From positions 1 to 64,000 of the forward strand of contig NZ_CAJYMD010000053.1 in assembly GCF_913776015.1 (NCBI RefSeq): a stretch of 64,000 nt of DNA, in the 5' to 3' direction. Made by a program: the position numbers and the translations under genes. The DNA comes from an uncultured Oxalicibacterium sp. (GTDB lineage Bacteria > Pseudomonadota > Gammaproteobacteria > Burkholderiales > Burkholderiaceae_D). The notes under the pieces are model-generated. The model worked only from the letters and a program-made list of their open reading frames with translations, ran no database searches and was not told the DNA's origin. Numbering within the stretch: position 1 is the first letter of the stretch; every line of letters begins with the position of its first letter. Of the stretch, positions 56,991 to 64,000 are shown one piece after another.

Positions 56991-57926
56991 CAGCTCGTCG
57001 AGGAACAGCACGCCACGATGCGCCAGCGAGATTTCGCCGGGTCGTGGTGTGCCGCCACCGCCAACCAGTGCTACGCCCGATGCCGTATGGTGCGGCGACC
57101 GAAATGGACGAACGCCCCAGCGTGCCGCGTCGAAGCCGTTCGTCAGCGATTGCACCGCTGCTGATTCAAGCGCTTCTTCATCGCTCATCGGCGGCAGGAT
57201 GCCGGCAAACCGGGCCGCGAGCATCGATTTGCCGGTGCCCGGCGGGCCGACCATCAACATGCTGTGTCCACCGGCCGCCGCGACTTCCATTGCGCGTTTG
57301 GCAAACTGCTGACCTTTGACTTCAGCCAGATCCGGGTAGCGCGGTGCATGCATAGATGTATGCGGCAAGCGATGCGCCTGCAATCTGCTTTCGTTGTCTC
57401 GCGCAGCAAAATGCGCGACTACCTGTAGTAGCGAATCGGCTGGCAGGATCGTCATGTCGCGCACCAGTGCGGCTTCATCCGCATTCGCGCGCGGCAGGAT
57501 GAAGGCGCGTTCGCGAGGGTTGCTGCCTTGCAGGCGCTGCATCGCGAAAGTCATCGCCAGCGCGCCGCGTATCGGGCGCAGCTCGCCAGATAGCGACAGT
57601 TCGCCTGCGAATTCGTAGCGGTCCAGTGTATCGGCGGGCATTTGCCCGGACGCCGCCAGAATGCCAAGTGCGATGGGCAGGTCGAAACGTCCCGACTCCT
57701 TGGGCAGATCGGCAGGTGCAAGGTTGACGGTGATGCGGCGCGCAGGAAATTCAAAGCCGGCATTTTGCAAGGCGGCTCGAACGCGATCCTTGGCCTCCTT
57801 GACTTCGGTTTCGGGCAAGCCGACGATCGTAAAGGCGGGAAGGCCATTGGCGAGATGTACTTCCACGATGACTTCCGGCGCCTGCATGCCAGCCAATGCC
57901 CGGCTGCTCAAGACGGCAAGACTCAT
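56991..57926 (-). pseudogene. comM: comM 5' fragment (N-terminal 312 codons), truncated by the island
   Basis: This is the N-terminal part of the ComM/YifB Mg-chelatase-like AAA+ protein: SLAVLSSRALAGMQAPEVIVEV at the start (in part), the Lon-like domain (about 20-170), Walker A GPPGTGKS (about 222-229) and Walker B VLFLDEL ending at residue 312, where the island begins. The frame continues 27 codons into the island and stops at 56907, giving a 339-residue chimera without sensor and C-terminal domains. The native start and ribosome site remain, so a truncated protein may still be made. Confidence 0.95.
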
Positions 57927-57999
57927 TGCACTTACTCCCTGTTTTTCTTCTTATTAATACGTGGTGCTGTCAACGCACCTTTCTATTACTGCCCGCCTA

Positions 58000-58353
58000 T
58001 TATTGGTTCGGCTTGTGATGGGCGTGTTCCAGCAAATGAATTACAGCCTTGACGATGGCGTGCCGCAGCGCGTGGTCAGGTGAGGGCTGTTCACTGCAAT
58101 GCACAATGGCGTGGCCTACTGTGATGGTGTGATCTTCTGCATCCCTGCCATAGGTGATGTTCAGCTTATAGCGGGGGATCAGCGGACCGCAGGCCTCCCA
58201 GCAGCGTGTCCATTTTGGCAGTGCTTGATTGCCTTCCCAAAGTACGCCCGCACTATCGTGCAATTCTTCTATATTGTGATGGCCCAATAAATGGGCCAGT
58301 CGGCGCTCCTGTGCAACGCAGGTACGAAAGTAGGCTTCATCGCTGGTCCGCAT
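58000..58353 (-). CDS. Small conserved protein of unknown function
   Basis: This 117-residue protein starts MRTSDEAYFRTCVAQERR, preceded by a strong AGGGAGGAG ribosome site. The middle (CWEACGPLIPRYKLNI, then an acidic stretch and VGHAIVHCSEQPSP) weakly recalls the short phage-associated DUF2591 proteins, but this is not secure. The C-terminal part is a His-rich helix (HAIVKAVIHLLEHAHH). It follows comM in the same direction with no clear functional link. Confidence 0.6.
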   Translation of the reverse strand: MRTSDEAYFRTCVAQERRLAHLLGHHNIEELHDSAGVLWEGNQALPKWTRCWEACGPLIPRYKLNITYGRDAEDHTITVGHAIVHCSEQPSPDHALRHAIVKAVIHLLEHAHHKPNQ

Positions 58354-58465
58354 GTCTCCTCCCTGTTCGACTGGCGGCACTGCACTGGATATATTAGCCG
58401 CCGAGCCAAAGCGATTGATGGATTATGGATTTGATCACTTTGGCTGGCGCATAAGTCAGAGTTGA

Positions 58466-58711
58466 TCAGGGTTTGTTTTTCAGTTGCGCTTCCAATGTCG
58501 CAACTTGTGCTTCCAGTGCTTCCAGCTTGGCTCGGGTATTGGCCAGAACCTGCGCCTGTACGTCGAATTCCTCGCGTGTGACCAAATCCAGCTTGGCAAA
58601 ACCCTGCGTCATCATCGCCTTGACGTTTTTCTCAATGTCCTTTGCGGGTGAGTTTTCCAGGACTTGATTGATTTTATTTTGCATATCGTTAATGAAATTC
58701 GACTTGTCCAT
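58466..58711 (-). CDS. ubiK: Ubiquinone biosynthesis accessory factor UbiK (YqiC/BMFP)
   Basis: This is an 81-residue protein. A helical N-terminus (FINDMQNKINQVLENSP) carries the family's NVKAMMTQGFAKLDLVTREEFDVQ in two parts. It is followed by a C-terminal coiled coil (KLEALEAQVATLEAQL). UbiK binds UbiJ and lipids and supports aerobic ubiquinone assembly. The length and motifs are normal. Confidence 0.92.
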   Translation of the reverse strand: MDKSNFINDMQNKINQVLENSPAKDIEKNVKAMMTQGFAKLDLVTREEFDVQAQVLANTRAKLEALEAQVATLEAQLKNKP

Positions 58712-58945
58712 GATGACCTCTTATAAAAATGTCGTGTTTTTGCGCCAAAAGTGTGCAAAATGGGTTGGCTTGCTCGGGAAAGGTGCGTTTGCCCGATGTG
58801 CGAGCAAGCAAAGCCCGGTCGTGTAACGTATTAACTGGCAAAAACCATAATACATCCTGACAAAAAAAGCTGGCACGAGTTCTGCTAAATGATGACCGAG
58901 GACAACCAATATCTGGTTTCTACATTCAACTTTAAAGGGAACATC

Positions 58946-59680
58946 ATGAAAAAACTGATTCTTGCAGCAGCTGTAGCAGGTGTATTTGTTGGTAGCGTTG
59001 CGCACGCACAAGAAGCTGCTACGCCAGAACATTCTTTCACGGGTAACGTTTCTGTTGTCACCGACTATCGCTTCCGTGGTATTTCACAGACCTTCAAGCA
59101 ACCAGCTGTACAAGGCGGTTTTGACTACGCACACTCGAGCGGTTTTTATGTTGGTAACTGGAACTCGAACGTGAGTGATGCGGTGTTCCCAGGTGGTAAC
59201 GTCGAGATGGATCTGTACGGTGGTTACAAATTCAATATAACGCCTGATTTCGCGATGGATGTCGGTATGCTGCGTTACTACTACCCTGGTACGAACACGA
59301 GCGCAAATACGACGGAAGCTTATGTTGCAGGTTCCTACAAATGGTTCTCGGCCAAATATAGCCATACCGTTACGGATTTCTTCGGTCTGGATGACACCAA
59401 AGGCTCTGGCTATTTGGATCTGAATGCGAACTTCGAAGTGGCTGAAAAAACGACGTTGGGTTTCCACGTCGGTCATCAAAAAGTACGTCGTAATGGTGAT
59501 TTGGATTACACCGATTATAAAGTCTCGCTCTCCCGTGATTTTGGCTTTGCAACCATTGGCTTGGCAGTAATCGGTACTGATGCAGATGCATCTAAATACA
59601 CCTACCCCAATGCTGCTGGTACCAAATCCAAAGATTTGAGCGGTACGGCTGCCGTTCTGTCGATCTCCAAATCGTTCTAA
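58946..59680 (+). CDS. TorF family putative porin
   Basis: This is a 244-residue outer-membrane protein. The signal peptide (MKKLILAAAVAGVFVGSVAHA, 21 residues) is followed by NVSVVTDYRFRGISQT, the hallmark of the TorF/Gcw_chp family. Beta-barrel strands follow, ending in a C-terminal Phe (LSISKSF). The position directly before glnK-amtB is conserved in betaproteobacteria, hinting at uptake of small nitrogen compounds, although the substrate is unproven. The ribosome site is AAAGGGAAC before ATG 58946. Confidence 0.9.
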   Translation: MKKLILAAAVAGVFVGSVAHAQEAATPEHSFTGNVSVVTDYRFRGISQTFKQPAVQGGFDYAHSSGFYVGNWNSNVSDAVFPGGNVEMDLYGGYKFNITPDFAMDVGMLRYYYPGTNTSANTTEAYVAGSYKWFSAKYSHTVTDFFGLDDTKGSGYLDLNANFEVAEKTTLGFHVGHQKVRRNGDLDYTDYKVSLSRDFGFATIGLAVIGTDADASKYTYPNAAGTKSKDLSGTAAVLSISKSF

Positions 59681-60043
<363 letters not shown>

Positions 60044-60050
60044 GGGGAAC

Positions 60051-61457
60051 ATGATGAGTATCAAGAAATTGTTCGCGAGCGTGTTGGCAACAGGCGCTTT
60101 GTTGATGGCAGTTGGCGTCGCTACCCCTGCGTTCGCGCAGGAAGGTACGGCGGCTCCGGCCACCACCGAAGCACCTGCTGCTGCGGCAGCCGCCGCTGCT
60201 CCTGGCGCGGAAGCGCCTGCAGCTGCAGCACCTGCTCCTGAGCCGGTGTTGAATTCGGGCGATACCGCCTGGATGCTGACCTCGACCATGCTGGTCATCC
60301 TGATGACCATCCCTGGTCTGGCACTATTCTATGGTGGCCTCGGTCGTTCGAAAAACATGCTGTCGGTGCTGATGCAAGTATTTGTGCTGTTCTCGCTGAT
60401 TACCGTTCTGTGGTCGATCTATGGCTACAGCCTGGTGTTCGGTGGTGGCGGTTCGTTCTATGGCACGTTCGACAAGCTGTTCCTGAGCGGCATCAAGCCT
60501 GACACGTTGTCCGGCACCATTCCTGAATATGTGTTCGTCGGCTTCCAATCGACCTTTGCGGCTATCACTTGCGCGCTGATCGTCGGTGCCTTTGCCGAAC
60601 GCATGAAGTTCGCTGCCGTGATTGCTTTCGCCGTGCTGTGGTTTACCTTCAGCTACATTCCGATGGCGCACATGGTCTGGGCTCCGGAAGGTCTGCTGTT
60701 CAAGGATGGCGCGCTTGACTTCGCTGGTGGCACGGTCGTTCACATCAACGCTGGTATCGCCGGTCTGGTCGGTGCCTACATGGTTGGCAAGCGTATCGGT
60801 TTCGGCAAGGAAGCAATGCCTCCGCACTCGCTGACGTTGACGATGGTTGGTGCCTCGCTGCTGTGGGTCGGTTGGTTCGGTTTCAACGCCGGTTCGGCAC
60901 TGTCCGCCGGTCCTGTTGCCGGCCTGGCATTCATCAACACGATTCTGGCTACCGGCGCTGCTGCTGTCGCATGGATCGGTGCTGAAGCAATGCTCAAGGG
61001 CAAGGCTTCGATGCTGGGTGCTGCTTCGGGTGCCGTTGCTGGTCTGGTTGCGGTCACGCCTGCTGCCGGTTTCGTCGGTCCGATGGGCTCCATCATTCTC
61101 GGCTTGCTGGCTGGTGTGGTCTGCCTGTGGGGTGTGAGCGGTCTGAAGCGCATGCTGGGTGCTGACGATGCATTCGACGTGTTCGGCGTTCACGGCGTTG
61201 GCGGTATCCTGGGCGCAATCCTGACGGGCGTGCTGGCTGCGCCTTCGCTGGGTGGTACCGGTGCTGCTGATTTCAACATGGCTCACCAAGTGATGATTCA
61301 AGTCAAGAGTGTGGCAATCACGCTGGTATGGTCGGGTGTAGTTTCCTTCATCATCTTCAAGCTGGTCGATCTGGTCATCGGTCTGCGTGTATCGGATGAA
61401 GCAGAGCGCGAAGGTCTGGATATCACCAGCCACGGCGAATCGGCTTACCACTCGTAA
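60051..61457 (+). CDS. amtB: Ammonium transporter
   Basis: This is a 468-residue channel. A cleavable signal peptide (cut near AFAQ, residue 30) is followed by an Ala/Pro-rich linker of about 35 residues and then 11 membrane segments. Amt motifs include DTAWMLTSTMLVILMTIPGLALFYGG (in part), the pore-His region, and FGVHGVGGILGAILTGV with the conserved His. An RVSDEAEREGLDITSHGESAY tail (in part) binds GlnK. It overlaps a glnK-amtB operon layout: AAGGGGAAC precedes ATG. A terminator follows. The signal peptide with linker is common in betaproteobacteria. Confidence 0.95.
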   Translation: MMSIKKLFASVLATGALLMAVGVATPAFAQEGTAAPATTEAPAAAAAAAAPGAEAPAAAAPAPEPVLNSGDTAWMLTSTMLVILMTIPGLALFYGGLGRSKNMLSVLMQVFVLFSLITVLWSIYGYSLVFGGGGSFYGTFDKLFLSGIKPDTLSGTIPEYVFVGFQSTFAAITCALIVGAFAERMKFAAVIAFAVLWFTFSYIPMAHMVWAPEGLLFKDGALDFAGGTVVHINAGIAGLVGAYMVGKRIGFGKEAMPPHSLTLTMVGASLLWVGWFGFNAGSALSAGPVAGLAFINTILATGAAAVAWIGAEAMLKGKASMLGAASGAVAGLVAVTPAAGFVGPMGSIILGLLAGVVCLWGVSGLKRMLGADDAFDVFGVHGVGGILGAILTGVLAAPSLGGTGAADFNMAHQVMIQVKSVAITLVWSGVVSFIIFKLVDLVIGLRVSDEAEREGLDITSHGESAYHS

Positions 61458-61504
61458 TCGGTTTCATTGATGTTCCTGCCCGGTTTATTCCGGGCGTTTT
61501 GAGA

Positions 61505-61531
61505 GGCGCCCCATTTTGGGGCGCTTTTTTT
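61505..61531 (+). terminator. Terminator after amtB
   Basis: GCGCCCC pairs with GGGGCGC around a short AT loop and is followed by seven T residues. A second CCCGG...CCGGG hairpin lies about 30 bases earlier. Confidence 0.9.
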
Positions 61532-61665
61532 ATGGACTTTTATTTGCAATGGGTGGCCTTATATAGATAGCCTCTTTCAATCATGGGTTGGTTCGCAGCA
61601 AGAAGCGGGCTTTCCCGTAAAATTGCGTTTTACACGCAGTGTTCGCCGTCGTTAAAAAGGTTTTT

Positions 61666-62964
61666 ATGGTTCCCCACCTCGTCACGGCCGTGAATGGCCC
61701 CCTGCTCGATCTTGAGAAAAAGATTCTCGATGCCACACCAGCCATTGAACGCTGGTTCCGTCTCGAATGGCAGGAACACACGCCGCCGTTCTATTGTTCG
61801 GTTGATTTGCGCAATGCGGGTTTCAAGCTGGCGCCGGTGGATACCAATCTGTTTCCAGGTGGTTTCAACAATCTTTCGCCCGAAATGCTGCCGCTGGCTG
61901 TGCAATCGGCGATGGCGGCCATCGAGAAATATTGTCCCGATGCCAAGAACCTGTTGCTGATTCCCGAAGGTCACACGCGCAATACCTTCTATCTGCAGAA
62001 CGTGTCGCGGTTAATGCAGATCTTCCGGCAGACGGGTTTGAATGTGCGTCTGGGTTCGCTGTCGCCGGACCTGAAGGAACCGTCCACCATCGAATTGCCG
62101 GATGGTTCGGTACTGACCGTCGAGCCGCTCGAGCGCTCGGCGAACGGTCGTCGTATCGGCCTCAAGAATTTCGACCCCTGTACGATCCTGCTGAACAACG
62201 ATTTGTCGTCCGGCCTGCCTTCGATTCTGGAAAACCTGAACGAGCAAAACCTCTTGCCGCCATTGCATGCCGGTTGGGCCGTGCGCCGCAAGACCAATCA
62301 CTTTGCTGCCTACGATGAAGTGATCAAGAAGTTCGCGAAGATGATCGATGTCGATCCGTGGATGCTCAATCCATTCTTCATGAAATGCGACGACGTCAAT
62401 TTCAACGAAGCGACGGGAGAAGATCGTCTGGCTGCCAACGTCGATACCTTGCTGGCGAAGATGCGCAAGAAGTACAAGGAATACGGCATCAAGGAAAAGC
62501 CGTTTGTGGTCATCAAGGCCGATGCCGGTACCTATGGCATGGGCATCATGTCGGTGCATGATGCAAGCGAGGTCAAGGATCTCAATCGCAAGCAGCGCAA
62601 CAAGATGTCGGTCATCAAGGACGGCCTCGAAGTGCATGACGTGATCATTCAGGAAGGCGTGCCGACCTTCGAGCACATCAACGAAGCTGTAGCCGAACCG
62701 GTGGTTTACATGATCGACCGTTATGTCGTCGGCGGTTTCTATCGCGTGCATGCCGAGCGCGGCAATCACGAAAATCTGAATGCGCCGGGCGCACACTTCG
62801 TACCGTTGGCGTTCGCACATCAGCATGCCTTGCCGGACTACCAAGCCAAACCGGGCACCGCGGCCCCGAACCGTTTCTACATCTATGGCGTGGTGGCGCG
62901 ACTGGCCTTGCTGGCAGCGTCGCTGGAAATGGAAAAGACCGATCCGAATCCAGAGGTCTATTAA
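61666..62964 (+). CDS. gshA: Glutamate-cysteine ligase, betaproteobacterial type
   Basis: This 432-residue enzyme catalyses the first step of glutathione synthesis. The sequence (MVPHLVTAVNGPLLDLEKKI; FKLAPVDTNLFPGGFNNL in part; FVVIKADAGTYGMGIM with the ATP-grasp-like Gly loop) matches the GshA type first described in Acidithiobacillus, which is distinct from E. coli GshA (518 residues). The start at 61666 is preceded by AAAAAGG. An upstream ATG nine codons earlier has no support. gshB follows 119 bases later, so both steps are encoded together. Confidence 0.92.
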   Translation: MVPHLVTAVNGPLLDLEKKILDATPAIERWFRLEWQEHTPPFYCSVDLRNAGFKLAPVDTNLFPGGFNNLSPEMLPLAVQSAMAAIEKYCPDAKNLLLIPEGHTRNTFYLQNVSRLMQIFRQTGLNVRLGSLSPDLKEPSTIELPDGSVLTVEPLERSANGRRIGLKNFDPCTILLNNDLSSGLPSILENLNEQNLLPPLHAGWAVRRKTNHFAAYDEVIKKFAKMIDVDPWMLNPFFMKCDDVNFNEATGEDRLAANVDTLLAKMRKKYKEYGIKEKPFVVIKADAGTYGMGIMSVHDASEVKDLNRKQRNKMSVIKDGLEVHDVIIQEGVPTFEHINEAVAEPVVYMIDRYVVGGFYRVHAERGNHENLNAPGAHFVPLAFAHQHALPDYQAKPGTAAPNRFYIYGVVARLALLAASLEMEKTDPNPEVY

Positions 62965-63083
62965 TTACGATGCAACTGTGCGGTCAATGCCCTGAACGGC
63001 ATACTGCGCTTTGCCTCCACCATGCTGTGTGCTTGCGGTTTGCATAAAGTGCGACGGTAAGCTGACTCTCTCGAAAGAATGCA

Positions 63084-64000
63084 ATGAAACTGGCTTTTGT
63101 CACCGACCCGCTGGACGGCTTCAAGATCTACAAGGATTCTACCTACGCCATGATGCTTGAGGCGGCGCGACGTGGACATGCGATCCACGTGTTCCAGCAC
63201 AAGGATATGGCATTCGAAGGCGGCCGCGTGGTGGCGAATGTTTCGCGCGTGACGCTGACGGGCGATGACAAGGACTGGTTTCGGCAGGAGGCGCCGGTCG
63301 CGCAGGAACTGACTGCATTCGATGCCGTGCTGGAACGTACCGATCCGCCGTTCAACATGGAATACATCTACGCCACCTACCTGCTGGAGCTGGCGCAGAA
63401 GCAGGGTGCACGCGTATTCAACAAGCCAGAGGCGATCCGCAGCTTCAATGAAAAACTCGCGATCGCGCAATTCCCGCAATTCATCGCGCCGACGCTGGTG
63501 ACCAGTGATGCTGCTCGCATCAAGGCTTTTCATGCGGAACACAAGGACATCATCCTCAAGCCGCTCGATGGCATGGGCGGCATAGGTATCTTCCGCGTAA
63601 AGGAAGATGCGATGAATCTCGGCTCGATCATCGAAACACTGACGGCCAACGGCAGCGCCACCATCATGGTGCAGCGCTATATTCCCGAGATCACGCAGGG
63701 TGACAAGCGTATCCTGCTGATCGGCGGGCAGGTTGTGCCGTATTGCCTGGCGCGCATTCCGCAGGGAACGGAGATTCGCGGTAATCTGGCAGTCGGTGGG
63801 CGCGGCGAAGCGCGTGAGATTTCTGCACGCGACCGCGAAATTGGTGAAAGTCTGGCACCGGTATTGTTGCAACGCGGGTTGTTGCTGGTAGGATTGGACG
63901 CCATTGGCGATTTCATGACCGAATTGAACGTGACCAGCCCCACCTGCTTCCAGGAAATTCAGCAACAGACAGGTTTTGATGTGGCCGCCATGTTCATCGA
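63084..64000 (+). CDS. gshB: Glutathione synthetase (partial, runs off the right edge)
   Basis: The first 305 residues of an ATP-grasp enzyme that adds glycine to gamma-glutamylcysteine are visible. The N-terminal domain has DPLDGFKIYKDSTYAMM, RTDPPFNMEYIYATY and FNKPEAIRSFNEKL. The ATP-grasp part has ILKPLDGMGGIGIFRV, LARIPQGTEIRGNLAVGG and the metal-binding TELNVTSPTCFQEI. E. coli GshB has 316 residues, so only a few residues are missing at the C-terminus. Confidence 0.95.
   Translation, partial: MKLAFVTDPLDGFKIYKDSTYAMMLEAARRGHAIHVFQHKDMAFEGGRVVANVSRVTLTGDDKDWFRQEAPVAQELTAFDAVLERTDPPFNMEYIYATYLLELAQKQGARVFNKPEAIRSFNEKLAIAQFPQFIAPTLVTSDAARIKAFHAEHKDIILKPLDGMGGIGIFRVKEDAMNLGSIIETLTANGSATIMVQRYIPEITQGDKRILLIGGQVVPYCLARIPQGTEIRGNLAVGGRGEAREISARDREIGESLAPVLLQRGLLLVGLDAIGDFMTELNVTSPTCFQEIQQQTGFDVAAMFI

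Noticed and set aside
60324-61451. Long minus-strand frame opposite amtB
   Set aside because: It is a composition shadow of the amtB reading frame, with Gln/His/Thr-rich low-complexity sequence and no family match.

Overview
The window looks like a chromosomal segment of a betaproteobacterium of the order Burkholderiales, most likely an Oxalobacteraceae/Herminiimonas-type organism. This is inferred from gene families and order: rsmB-DUF4390-ntrY-ntrX, DUF3567 and DUF1840 proteins, a TorF-type porin next to glnK-amtB, and a gshA of the Acidithiobacillus/betaproteobacterial type followed by gshB. No rRNA, tRNA or CRISPR array was seen.

Layout of the left backbone (1-39928): the end of a biotin operon (likely bioD, then bioB); hydroxymethylglutaryl-CoA lyase; a FecI-FecR-TonB receptor iron-signalling cluster with a Fur-box-like site; a TRAP transporter (dctP-dctQ-dctM, TakP-like); a winged-helix regulator; a MocR regulator divergent from a YdeP-type molybdopterin oxidoreductase; topB, smg, dprA and a LysM protein; def-fmt; a SAM-II-type riboswitch and terminator in front of metH; a cardiolipin synthase; a YafJ-type amidotransferase; a TrmB-like methyltransferase; ntrYX with DUF4390 and rsmB; small conserved genes; and an Xni-type nuclease.

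A 17,062-bp island (39929-56990) interrupts comM. The two host pieces (56991-57926 and 39338-39928, both minus strand) rejoin exactly to a 508-codon comM with no target duplication, and the cut lies directly after the Walker B codons. The island is visibly richer in A+T than its surroundings. It carries a four-gene recombination operon: three tyrosine recombinases plus a small HTH/coiled-coil protein, the GInt (ginABCD) layout related to Tn554. Its cargo is a small membrane protein, a DEDD-type exonuclease, a tightly packed three-gene operon of about 10 kb (YobI/KAP-type membrane NTPase, a solenoid protein with a PIN-like nuclease domain, and a helical protein of unknown family), a very short ribbon-helix-helix gene and a divergent XRE-type regulator. 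The three-gene operon is the best candidate for an undescribed, probably anti-phage, system.

The right backbone (56991-64000) holds the comM 5' part, a small conserved protein, ubiK, a TorF-type porin, glnK-amtB and gshA-gshB. dprA is intact while comM is broken, so DNA uptake and processing may work but branch migration during natural transformation of divergent DNA is probably impaired.
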